Shown: positions 1 to 5,635 of the stretch, in pieces
Numbering within the stretch: position 1 is the first letter of the stretch
How the letters are laid out: every line of letters starts with the position of its first letter
From: Candidatus Aminicenantota bacterium
GTDB taxonomy: Bacteria; Acidobacteriota; Aminicenantia; Aminicenantales; Aminicenantaceae
Assembly: GCA_016926925.1 (NCBI GenBank)
Contig: JAFGNQ010000148.1
Location: 1-5,788, forward strand
DNA: 5,788 bases
Reading direction: 5' to 3'
Notes under the pieces: generated by a model
Told to the model about the DNA's origin: nothing
Databases searched by the model: none
The model's input: the letters and a program-made list of their open reading frames with translations, nothing else
Program-made: the position numbers and the translations under genes

Positions 1-699
1 GAGATATTGGCAGAAAAGTTCGATATTTCTCGCGAAGAGCAGGACAAGTACGCTTTCGAAAGCCAGATGAAAGCCAAGAAGGCTTGGGATGAAGGCCTTT
101 TTGACGATGAAATCGTTCCCGTCACGATTAAAGATAAGCGGGGAAATGATATCACCATCACGAAAGATGAACATCCAAGACCCGAGACGACTCTGGAAAA
201 ATTGGCAAAGCTTCCTCCGGTGTTCAAGAAAGGCGGTACGGTCACTGCAGGAAACTCATCCGGGCTCACGGACGGCGCCGCGGCGCTCGTATTGACTACG
301 GAAAAAAACGCCAAGGATTTGGGATTAAAGCCTATAGCCGAGATTCTCTGCGCAACTTCTGCCGGTGTCCATCCACGGGAGATGGGATTGGGGCCTGTTC
401 CTGCTACTACTAAACTGTTGAAATTAAATAAGTTAAGGATTTCCGATTTAGAATTGATTGAAATCAACGAAGCTTTTGCGGCTCAGGCCCTTGCCTGTGA
501 ACGCAGCCTGAAATGGGATGTAGAAAGAAGGAACATCAAAGGAGGAGCCATTGCTCTGGGTCACCCGATCGGTTGCACGGGTTCAAAGATTACGGTAACT
601 TTGCTCCACAGCCTCATCCAGAGCGATAAGGAGCTCGGATTGGCTACGCTGTGTGTCAGCGGCGGGCTGGGGATGTCCCTCCTCATCAAAAGACTCTGA
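1..699 (+). CDS. Thiolase (acetyl-CoA acyltransferase family), C-terminal part, cut by window edge
   Basis: This is the 3' end of a thiolase gene. The frame is open from base 1, so the true start lies upstream. The 232 residues present are roughly the last 55-60% of a usual thiolase of about 390-430 residues. Thiolases cleave 3-ketoacyl-CoA with CoA to give acetyl-CoA, or run the reverse condensation. Visible signatures are the GNSSGLTDGAAA stretch, NEAFAAQA (Asn codon 466-468), GGAIALGHPIGCTGSK with the active-site His at 562-564, and the C-terminal CVSGGLG with the second catalytic Cys at 652-654. The first, nucleophilic Cys would be in the missing N-terminal part, so catalytic completeness cannot be judged. 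Biosynthetic acetoacetyl-CoA, degradative FadA-like and 3-oxoadipyl-CoA thiolases cannot be separated from this fragment. The next gene's preferred start lies 22 nt after the stop, which suggests co-transcription with the aminotransferase and CoA-transferase. Confidence 0.93.
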   Translation, partial: EILAEKFDISREEQDKYAFESQMKAKKAWDEGLFDDEIVPVTIKDKRGNDITITKDEHPRPETTLEKLAKLPPVFKKGGTVTAGNSSGLTDGAAALVLTTEKNAKDLGLKPIAEILCATSAGVHPREMGLGPVPATTKLLKLNKLRISDLELIEINEAFAAQALACERSLKWDVERRNIKGGAIALGHPIGCTGSKITVTLLHSLIQSDKELGLATLCVSGGLGMSLLIKRL

Positions 700-708
700 A
701 AATTGAAT

Positions 709-712
709 GGAG
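709..712 (+). promoter_or_regulatory. Shine-Dalgarno that decides the aminotransferase start
   Basis: GGAG lies 9 nt before the ATG at 722. An in-frame ATG at 707 overlaps this GGAG and has no purine-rich ribosome site of its own, so translation more likely begins at 722. Confidence 0.6.
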
Positions 713-721
713 AAAAAAAAC

Positions 722-2059
722 ATGACAATATCCGCACCGCTTATAAAAACGGAACTGCCCGGGAAAAAGGCAAAAGAGATTATCGCTAGAGACAGCCACT
801 ACGCATCCAATTCTTACATCAAAGAGTACCCCCTGGTTATTGCAAGAGGGGAGGGGGCTGTGGTTGAGGATGTGGACGGAAACCGGTTTTTAGACGCCAT
901 GGCCGGAATCGCCGTGAATGTTACCGGATACAGCCATCCTAAAGTCGTCCGGGCTGTTCAAGAACAAGTCGGGAAATTTTTCCATATTTGCTCGACCGAT
1001 TTTTACTACAGCAGTTTCGCCGAGCTCATGGAAAGACTGGCTTGTCTGACGCCCATATCCGATGACAAGAAAGTGTTCATGACCAATTCCGGAGCCGAAG
1101 CCGTTGAAACCGCCATAAAACTGGCGCGCTACCACACCGACAGGAACAATCTGATCGCCTTTCTTGGTGCTTTCCATGGAAGAACCATTGGTGCATTGAG
1201 TCTTACGGCGAGCAAGGCCAAGCAGAGAAGCTACTTCGGGCCGTTTTTGCCCGGAATTTACCATGTTCCCTACGGTTACTGCTACCGATGTCCCTATAAC
1301 TTGAGCTATGATTCCTGTGGTGTTTATTGTGCGGATGCCATAGAAAAGACACTGTGTAAGTTTTTAATGAGTCCTGAGGACATCGCCGCTGTCATTGTTG
1401 AACCCATTTTGGGAGAAGGCGGTTATGTCGTTCCTCCCATGGAATTTCATCAGAAACTACGTAAATTCACAGCGGAAAACGGAATCTTGTATATTGCCGA
1501 TGAAATCCAATCGGGGATGGGGCGGACGGGAAAATTTCTGGCTTTGGAGCATTTTCATGTAGAGCCCGATGTTGTCTTGTTGGCCAAAGGCTTGGCTTCA
1601 GGTCTTCCGTTGGGTGCGGTCATCGCACGAGAGAGGCTTATGAGATGGGAATCGGGCACTCACGGCAGCACATTCGCCGGGAATCCTGTTTCATGCGAGG
1701 CTTCCCTGGCCACTCTGGACCTGATCGAGGAGGAGTTGATAAGCAATGCCTCAAAAATGGGGGATCGTCTCTTATCCAAGCTTAAGGCACTTAAAGATCG
1801 GCATTCCCTTATCGGAGATGTTCGCGGCATAGGGCTTATGGTGGGAGTCGAGCTGGTCAAAGACAGAAAATCTAAAGAGCCGGCTGTGGAGGAAGTGCAT
1901 ACGATCGTGAGCGAAGCCTTCCAGAAGGGACTTCTGCTTCTTTCCTGCGGGGACAGCGTTATTCGGTTTTGTCCTCCCTTAGTCATCAATTCGGACCAAA
2001 TAGACCGCATTGTAGAAATTTTTTCGGAATTGCTTTCCACCTATGACAAACGGAGATAG
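722..2059 (+). CDS. Class III PLP-dependent aminotransferase (4-aminobutyrate/ornithine/acetylornithine family)
   Basis: This 445-residue cytosolic PLP enzyme of fold type I is of normal family length (420-450). It should move an amino group from an omega- or alpha-amino acid to 2-oxoglutarate or pyruvate. Visible elements, numbered from the ATG at 722, are NSGAEAVE (122-129, phosphate binding), FHGRT (151-155, cofactor stacking), DEIQSGMGRTG (260-270, Asp260 for the pyridine nitrogen), AKGLASGLPLGA with Schiff-base Lys289 (codon 1586-1588), HGSTFAGNP (314-322) and VRGIGLM (367-373). A four-cysteine insert, CYRC...SC...YC (Cys187, 190, 199, 203), resembles prokaryotic GABA-aminotransferase-like proteins. 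The 722 start is preferred because of its GGAG; ATG 707 would add five residues. The gene lies between a thiolase and a CoA-transferase, so a catabolic role (GABA, 5-aminovalerate, beta-amino acid) is inferred over arginine synthesis. The same fold family also contains amino-acid racemases/epimerases, so that activity is not excluded. Confidence 0.92.
   Translation: MTISAPLIKTELPGKKAKEIIARDSHYASNSYIKEYPLVIARGEGAVVEDVDGNRFLDAMAGIAVNVTGYSHPKVVRAVQEQVGKFFHICSTDFYYSSFAELMERLACLTPISDDKKVFMTNSGAEAVETAIKLARYHTDRNNLIAFLGAFHGRTIGALSLTASKAKQRSYFGPFLPGIYHVPYGYCYRCPYNLSYDSCGVYCADAIEKTLCKFLMSPEDIAAVIVEPILGEGGYVVPPMEFHQKLRKFTAENGILYIADEIQSGMGRTGKFLALEHFHVEPDVVLLAKGLASGLPLGAVIARERLMRWESGTHGSTFAGNPVSCEASLATLDLIEEELISNASKMGDRLLSKLKALKDRHSLIGDVRGIGLMVGVELVKDRKSKEPAVEEVHTIVSEAFQKGLLLLSCGDSVIRFCPPLVINSDQIDRIVEIFSELLSTYDKRR
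2052..2055 (+). promoter_or_regulatory. Shine-Dalgarno that decides the CoA-transferase A start
   Basis: GGAG lies 8 nt before the ATG at 2064 and inside the last codons of the aminotransferase gene. An in-frame ATG at 2043 precedes this site and has no good Shine-Dalgarno, so 2064 is favoured. Confidence 0.6.
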
Positions 2060-2063
2060 ACCT

Positions 2064-2975
2064 ATGCAGAACAAACTGATGACCATGCACGATGCCGTCA
2101 GCACGTTCGTCAGCGACGGAGATACGATCGTTATTGAGGGATTTACTCATCTTATATGTTTTGCAGCTGGCCATGAGATCATAAGGCAGAAAAAAAGGGA
2201 CTTAACGGCCTGTCGCCTCACTCCCGACCTCATCTATGATCAGCTCATCGCCGCCGGTTGTGTGAAGAAAGTCGTATTCAGTTGGGCGGGAAATCCAGGG
2301 GTTGGCCCTCTCTACGGTCTAAGGAGAGCTGTGGAGCAGGGGATTCCCAGGGAGATTGCCATTGAAGAGTACACACATTTTGGTATGGTTGCCAGGTTTG
2401 TTGCCGGGGCTTCTAAAATGACCTTCATGCACTTGGATACCTTCTCCGGAAGCACGCTCAGTGAGATGAACCCGAATATAAGAAAAGTCAAATGTCCCTT
2501 TTCCGGAAGAGAATATGCAGCTGTGCCTGCATTGAACCCCGAAGTGGCTGTCATCCAGGTCCAGAGAGTGGATGCAGAAGGAAATGCCCAGATATGGGGA
2601 TTGATGGGGGTGCAGCGCGAAGCGGCCTTTGCCTCAAAAAAGGTGATCATTGTTGCTGAAGAGCTCGTAGAGAGCGCTGTCATTCGATCGGATCCCAACA
2701 GGACCATTATCCCCGGAATGAAAGTAGACGCGGTCGTGATCGAGCCCTTGGCCGCTCACCCGAGTTATGCGCAGGGGTATTACGATCGAGATAATAGATT
2801 TTATGTGGATTGGCACAAAATCTCAAAGGACAGAAACACAATGGAGTGGTACATAGACGAATGGATATACGGGGTATCCGATCGAAGTGAATACAGGGAT
2901 AAATTGGGGCCTGAGATTTTAGAAAAACTTAAAGCCGGTCAGAAACTTGCACCGCCCGTCAACTACGGATATTGA
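2064..2975 (+). CDS. CoA-transferase subunit A, glutaconate CoA-transferase (GctA) type
   Basis: This is the alpha subunit of a heteromeric family I CoA-transferase, 303 residues from the ATG at 2064 (GctA is about 320). With its partner it transfers CoA between an acyl-CoA and a free carboxylate through a glutamyl-CoA thioester on the B subunit. The N-terminus MTMHDAV...VSDGDTIVIEGF and AAGHEIIRQKKRDL match the start of the GctA fold. Further along are VARFVAGAS (109-117), a PFSGREYAAVPAL segment, DPNRTIIPG (210-218) and the conserved HPSYAQGYYDRDN (232-244). All are typical of the GctA-like group rather than the shorter AtoD/ScoA or PcaI subunits. The start is 4 nt after the aminotransferase stop, which implies translational coupling. 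The B subunit follows 32 nt later. Substrate is unknown: glutaconate or glutarate fits the neighbouring aminotransferase, but other dicarboxylates, 3-oxoacids or aromatic-pathway acids handled by related enzymes are possible. Confidence 0.9.
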   Translation: MQNKLMTMHDAVSTFVSDGDTIVIEGFTHLICFAAGHEIIRQKKRDLTACRLTPDLIYDQLIAAGCVKKVVFSWAGNPGVGPLYGLRRAVEQGIPREIAIEEYTHFGMVARFVAGASKMTFMHLDTFSGSTLSEMNPNIRKVKCPFSGREYAAVPALNPEVAVIQVQRVDAEGNAQIWGLMGVQREAAFASKKVIIVAEELVESAVIRSDPNRTIIPGMKVDAVVIEPLAAHPSYAQGYYDRDNRFYVDWHKISKDRNTMEWYIDEWIYGVSDRSEYRDKLGPEILEKLKAGQKLAPPVNYGY

Positions 2976-2995
2976 GTCATGAAGTATGGAACGAT

Positions 2996-3002
2996 AGGGG
3001 AG
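2996..3002 (+). promoter_or_regulatory. Shine-Dalgarno that decides the CoA-transferase B start
   Basis: AGGGGAG sits 5 nt before the ATG at 3008. The reading frame also has a TTG at 2972 that overlaps the subunit A stop, but no strong ribosome site precedes it, and the 12 residues it would add do not resemble the family N-terminus. Confidence 0.65.
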
Positions 3003-3007
3003 ACGCT

Positions 3008-3778
3008 ATGAGTAGTTCATTTACATCTGAAGAGATCATGGTGACTAGAGCCGCCAGAGAGCTCAAGAACAGCGAGGTGGTATTTGTGGGCATCGGTTTG
3101 CCCAATTTGGCCTGTAACCTTGCACGCAGGCTTCAAGCTCCGGAATTGACCTTGATATATGAATCCGGTGCTGTCGGAGCCGTTCCATCGCGACTTCCTC
3201 TTTCGATAGGGGATCCGTGCCTTGTCACCGATTCTATCTCTGTCTGCCCAATGGTCGAAGTTTTTTACTATTACCTCCAGGGAGGGCTGATAGATGTCGG
3301 GTTTCTCGGCGGGGCGCAAGTCGACAGACATGGCAACATCAACTCTACGGTAATCGGTAATTATGCACATCCAAAGGTGCGATTGCCGGGCTCCGGGGGC
3401 GCCTGCGATATTGCCGTTCATGCTAAGAAAGTCATCATCATCCTGAAGCAGACGAAGAGAAATTTCCCTGAAAAAATTGATTTTGTTACGAGTCCCGGTC
3501 ATCTCGCTGTAAAAAGAGGTGCAGCAGCGCCTTCCATCCCAGGTGGAGGGCCATCTCTAGTGATAACTGATTTTGGAGTTTATACTTTTACGTCGGACAC
3601 ACATGAAATGATATTGTCCGAAATCTATCCCAATGCGAGCCTGGATGAGCTCAAAAACACCATTTCATGGGATATCCCGATAAACGATTCTCTCGAAACA
3701 ACAAGAGCGCCATCGCATGAAGAGCTGAGCATTCTCAGAGACGATCTCGATCCTGACAATTTGTATCTAGGCAGGTAG
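3008..3778 (+). CDS. CoA-transferase subunit B, glutaconate CoA-transferase (GctB) type, carries the catalytic Glu
   Basis: This is the beta subunit of the CoA-transferase whose alpha subunit is just upstream. It has 256 residues, close to the 266 of Acidaminococcus GctB. The catalytic glutamate is Glu52 in IYESGAVG (codon 3161-3163). It aligns with GctB Glu54 in its VESG motif, which carries the glutamyl-CoA intermediate. Other shared stretches are VGIGLPN (27-33), FLGGAQVDRHGNINST (99-114), GNYAHPKVRLPGSGGA (117-132) and KIDFVTSPGH (156-165). No residue known to me as essential is missing. The N-terminus MSSSFTSEEIMVTRAARELK fits the family and supports the 3008 start. This is the last gene of the catabolic block. 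It is followed by a 164-bp AT-rich gap with no clear rho-independent terminator, so transcription may end by Rho or run on towards parA. Confidence 0.92.
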   Translation: MSSSFTSEEIMVTRAARELKNSEVVFVGIGLPNLACNLARRLQAPELTLIYESGAVGAVPSRLPLSIGDPCLVTDSISVCPMVEVFYYYLQGGLIDVGFLGGAQVDRHGNINSTVIGNYAHPKVRLPGSGGACDIAVHAKKVIIILKQTKRNFPEKIDFVTSPGHLAVKRGAAAPSIPGGGPSLVITDFGVYTFTSDTHEMILSEIYPNASLDELKNTISWDIPINDSLETTRAPSHEELSILRDDLDPDNLYLGR

Positions 3779-3848
3779 GCCTCTTCCTATCTCCATTACA
3801 GTCTATTTATATAGATAACTTGTTTTAATTCAAATAGTTAAGCCATAT

Positions 3849-3864
3849 TGTCGGCATGCCGACA
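3849..3864 (+). repeat. Perfect 16-bp palindrome upstream of parA, candidate parS-like site or operator
   Basis: TGTCGGCATGCCGACA is identical to its own reverse complement over all 16 bases, with no spacer; symmetry breaks at the next pair. It is G+C-rich inside an AT-rich gap, starts 94 bp before the parA start codon, and lies upstream of the weak promoter proposed for parAB. Canonical parS (TGTTTCACGTGAAACA) has the same length and the same TGT/ACA ends but a different core. ParB binding is an inference. The alternative is an operator for a dimeric repressor or another DNA-binding protein. Confidence 0.6.
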
Positions 3865-3868
3865 TTCC

Positions 3869-3880
3869 AATTTTAAAATT
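3869..3880 (+). repeat. AT-only 12-bp palindrome next to the first palindrome
   Basis: AATTTTAAAATT is a perfect palindrome starting 4 bp after the 16-bp one. Its simple composition makes chance likely. It may be part of an AT-rich upstream promoter element or a bendable segment. Confidence 0.35.
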
Positions 3881-3883
3881 ATC

Positions 3884-3912
3884 TTGATATTTTGATTTAT
3901 TTACTATATCGT
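3884..3912 (+). promoter_or_regulatory. Weak sigma70-like promoter candidate for parAB
   Basis: TTGATA (3884-3889, 5 of 6 to the -35 consensus) is followed after 17 bp by TATCGT (3907-3912, 4 of 6 to the -10 consensus). This would start transcription around 3918-3920, just before the AGGAGG of parA. The -10 match is poor, and shifted hexamers in the same ACTATATC run fit about as well with 15-16 bp spacing. The call rests mainly on position. Confidence 0.3.
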
Positions 3913-3930
3913 ACACATCTTCACTGACCC

Positions 3931-3936
3931 AGGAGG
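3931..3936 (+). promoter_or_regulatory. Perfect Shine-Dalgarno fixing a TTG start for parA
   Basis: AGGAGG lies 6 nt before the TTG at 3943. No ATG or GTG in frame is compatible with the conserved ParA N-terminus, because the P-loop begins at residue 9. The TTG is therefore the convincing start: a weak start codon paired with an ideal ribosome site. Confidence 0.85.
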
Positions 3937-3942
3937 CACAGT

Positions 3943-4725
3943 TTGATCATTGCCGTTACGAACCAGAAAGGGGGAGTCGGTAAGACGACAACCGCCCTCA
4001 ACGTTTCCGCTGCGCTAGCATTTATGGGGAAAAGTACTCTGCTTGTCGATATAGACCCTCAGGCGAACAGCACCATATCTACGGTTAAAGATCCGGGTCA
4101 GTACGAAAAATCACTATATGATGTGCTTAGCGGTGCTAATCGTGACATTGTGGAAGCAATTGTAAAATCTACGATTCCTGGTCTGGATGTTGCCATTTCC
4201 AAGATCTCGATGGCAAAGCTGGAACCGGCTCTTTTAGGGGATATCGACAGCCATTACAGGCTCAAAGATGTTCTGAGTCACGTAAAATCAAAATATGACT
4301 TCATTATAATCGATACTCCGCCGACCCTGGGTTTGATCACATTGAATGCGCTTGTCGCCTCCGATTTCATCCTCATTCCGATACAATCCTCTTATCTTTG
4401 TCTGGAAGGAACGGATGATCTTCTGGAGACAATCGAAAAAGTAAAAAGAGTGGCTAACCCCAACCTTCAAATTCTAGGTGTCCTTGTTACTCTCCACGAT
4501 AAGCGAACGAATATTTCACGGGATGTACTAACGAGAATTAAGAAGGTCTTCGGAAAAATCGTATTCAAGGATGTAATATCAAAGAGCGTAAAGCTTGAGG
4601 AAAGTCCTGCCTTCAGGGAGTCCATATTTACATTCGCGCCGCAATCCGTGGGAGCGATCCAATACAAAAAAGTTGTGAAGGAGATTTTGAATCGTGCAAA
4701 AGACCAAAAAGACCGGCCTGCCTGA
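3943..4725 (+). CDS. parA: ParA/Soj chromosome-partition ATPase
   Basis: This 260-residue ParA/Soj-type P-loop ATPase is the normal size for short ParA proteins without an N-terminal HTH. ParA dimerises with ATP on nucleoid DNA, and ParB stimulates its ATPase to segregate origins. Seen here are the deviant Walker A KGGVGKTTT beginning at Lys9 (signature Lys9, P-loop Lys14), the VDIDPQANST switch (35-44, Asp38), and Walker B FIIIDTPPTLGLIT (120-133, Asp124). C-terminally there is a VTLHDKRTNISRDV segment and VKLEESPAFRES, corresponding to the usual VRLSEAPS region, then SVGAIQYKKV. No key residue appears lost. The missing N-terminal HTH argues against a plasmid type Ia ParA that represses its own operon. 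Translation starts at TTG behind AGGAGG. The gene overlaps parB by 32 nt, so the two are translationally coupled. MinD is excluded because there is no C-terminal amphipathic membrane helix. Confidence 0.95.
   Translation: MIIAVTNQKGGVGKTTTALNVSAALAFMGKSTLLVDIDPQANSTISTVKDPGQYEKSLYDVLSGANRDIVEAIVKSTIPGLDVAISKISMAKLEPALLGDIDSHYRLKDVLSHVKSKYDFIIIDTPPTLGLITLNALVASDFILIPIQSSYLCLEGTDDLLETIEKVKRVANPNLQILGVLVTLHDKRTNISRDVLTRIKKVFGKIVFKDVISKSVKLEESPAFRESIFTFAPQSVGAIQYKKVVKEILNRAKDQKDRPA
4678..4683 (+). promoter_or_regulatory. Shine-Dalgarno for the GTG start of parB, inside parA
   Basis: AAGGAG lies within the parA coding sequence, 10 nt before GTG 4694. The alternative in-frame ATG at 4736 has no comparable site at proper distance, so GTG 4694 is preferred. 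Confidence 0.55.
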
Positions 4726-5524
4726 AACTTTAGGCATGCGGCATGATGGACATTTTGTTGAATTGATATCTACACGTACAGTAGGGCCTAGAATTCGCAT
4801 GATTCCCATTGACAAAATAGATCCGAATCCTCAACAGGCACGCAGCGAATTGGGCGACATCGATGAGTTGATGGCATCGATTAAGGAAAAGGGCATATTG
4901 GAGCCTATAATAGTAAGGCCTCGTCACGGCAGTTACGAGATAATTGCCGGAGAAAGGCGTTATATTGCTTCTAAACGCTTAGGCTTGAAAGAGATGCCCT
5001 GTATTGAAAAGAATGTTGAAGATAACGAAGCCATGGAGATTGCGCTTATTGAGAATCTGCAACGCAAAGATTTAGCCGTATTTGAAGAGGCGGATGGACT
5101 TCAGTCTCTAGCGGAGCTCTATGGTTACAGTCACCAGCAAATTGCGCAAAAAATAGGAAAAGCCCGATCCACCATAACCGAGACGATAAATTTGGTGAAA
5201 ATCCCAAAAGAAATACGAAAAATATGTAAAGAATATGGAATAACAAGCCGTTCGACGCTGATTGAAATAGCCAAACAAAAAAATGTAAATGATATGTCGG
5301 ATTTAGTTCAGTATATTCAAGAAAGAGATCTGCGTCGTGAGGACACACGTGAGCTATCCAAGCGGATAAAAGGCAGTGAAAAAAAGGCCAAAAAATACGT
5401 TTATAACTTTAAGCCGACAGGCTCGGATTATAAAATAAGGATAGAATTCAGGAAAAAAGAAATATCCAAAGACGATATTATCAAAATACTGGAAGAAGTC
5501 ATCACGAGCTTAAAATCGAGCTGA
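4694..5524 (+). CDS. parB: ParB/Spo0J-family partition protein
   Basis: This 276-residue ParB-family protein is of usual chromosomal ParB size. ParB binds parS, spreads as a CTP-dependent clamp and activates ParA. Domains from the GTG start: a basic N-terminus (1-30); the N-domain (34-130) with IPIDKIDPNPQQAR, GILEPIIVRP (67-76), the IIAGERRYIASKRLGL box (83-98, GERR 86-89) and ENLQRKDL (120-127). These are the known CTP-binding boxes. Next come a helix-turn-helix (about 144-171, GYSHQQIAQKIGKARSTI), a charged linker (about 209-236) and a C-terminal dimerisation-like domain (237-276). Oddities: the usual GLGRGLDALL-type ParA-contact peptide is replaced by GLPETLGMRHDGHFVEL, and the recognition-helix region reads GKARSTITETINLV rather than the common GKSRSHVANTLRLL type. 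This suggests a separate ParB subgroup, perhaps with different DNA specificity (inference). It overlaps parA by 32 nt. Noc is less likely because parA is adjacent. Confidence 0.94.
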   Translation: MQKTKKTGLPETLGMRHDGHFVELISTRTVGPRIRMIPIDKIDPNPQQARSELGDIDELMASIKEKGILEPIIVRPRHGSYEIIAGERRYIASKRLGLKEMPCIEKNVEDNEAMEIALIENLQRKDLAVFEEADGLQSLAELYGYSHQQIAQKIGKARSTITETINLVKIPKEIRKICKEYGITSRSTLIEIAKQKNVNDMSDLVQYIQERDLRREDTRELSKRIKGSEKKAKKYVYNFKPTGSDYKIRIEFRKKEISKDDIIKILEEVITSLKSS

Positions 5525-5543
5525 TATTTATTTTATTTGCGAG

Positions 5544-5572
5544 TTGACATAATAACCATTATGCGACACAAT
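5544..5572 (+). promoter_or_regulatory. Sigma70-like promoter candidate reading out of the window
   Basis: A perfect TTGACA (5544-5549) is followed after 17 bp by CACAAT (5567-5572, 4 of 6). The -10 lies in the inverted repeat at 5558-5590, an arrangement typical of an operator. Any target gene would be beyond the right edge with a leader of more than 200 nt. The weak -10 keeps confidence low. Confidence 0.35.
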
Positions 5573-5590
5573 TATGATGTGTAGCGTAAT
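5558..5590 (+). repeat. Inverted repeat, 13-bp arms and 7-nt loop, after parB
   Basis: ATTATGCGACACA (5558-5570) and TGTGTAGCGTAAT (5578-5590) are complementary at 11 of 13 positions; in RNA a G-U pair would raise this to 12. The loop is ATTATGA. It starts 33 nt after the parB stop. No T-run follows, so it does not look like a rho-independent terminator. A protein-binding site, a cruciform or an RNA end-protecting stem are alternatives. Confidence 0.5.
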
Positions 5591-5614
5591 ATGCTGCAAA
5601 TAAATGGGTTGCGG

Positions 5615-5623
5615 ATTTTCACA
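5615..5623 (+). promoter_or_regulatory. DnaA-box-like 9-mer, forward
   Basis: ATTTTCACA matches the relaxed DnaA box TTWTNCACA at 8 of 9 positions (the first base differs). It faces the second box 3 bp away. Confidence 0.4.
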
Positions 5624-5626
5624 GGT

Positions 5627-5635
5627 TGTGGATAT
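5627..5635 (-). promoter_or_regulatory. DnaA-box-like 9-mer, reverse
   Basis: TGTGGATAT reads ATATCCACA on the minus strand, 8 of 9 to the strong box TTATCCACA (only the first base differs). With the forward box it makes TTTTCACAGGTTGTGGATA, an inverted pair of the kind often seen at bacterial origins and dnaA promoters. This is the stronger of the two. Confidence 0.5.

Larger units (their letters stand above)
5532..5604 (+). repeat. Outer arms of a nested inverted repeat after parB
   Basis: TTTATTTGC (5532-5540) and GCAAATAAA (5596-5604) are perfect 9-bp reverse complements enclosing the inner repeat at 5558-5590. The spacing is asymmetric (17 nt on the left, 5 nt on the right), so a single extended stem would have a bulge. 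The arms are AT-rich, and chance is not excluded. Confidence 0.4.

Noticed and set aside
707..721. ATG 707 as the aminotransferase start
   Set aside because: It lacks a ribosome site and overlaps the GGAG that serves ATG 722. It remains possible and would add only five residues.
3017..3502. 161-codon open frame on the minus strand
   Set aside because: It is antisense to the well-supported CoA-transferase B gene, has no recognisable motif, and fits a shadow frame. The same holds for the minus-strand frames at 890-1264, 1660-2040, 2312-2707 and 5046-5348.
4512..4527. TATTTCACGGGATGTA as a parS site
   Set aside because: It matches canonical parS at 11 of 16 positions, almost all in one half, and lies in codons for a conserved ParA segment (NISRDV). 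It is best explained as chance.
4729..4744. Second copy of the 16-bp palindrome at the start of parB
   Set aside because: It shares GGCATGC and a few flanking bases (10 of 16) but is not palindromic, and it encodes the LGMRH part of ParB.
5341..5356. CACGTG core in parB as a parS site
   Set aside because: Only the CACGTGA core and isolated bases match; the flanks are not palindromic (about 9 of 16).
5558..5590. Rho-independent terminator of parB
   Set aside because: The inverted repeat is real, but its stem is not strongly G+C-rich and no T-run follows.
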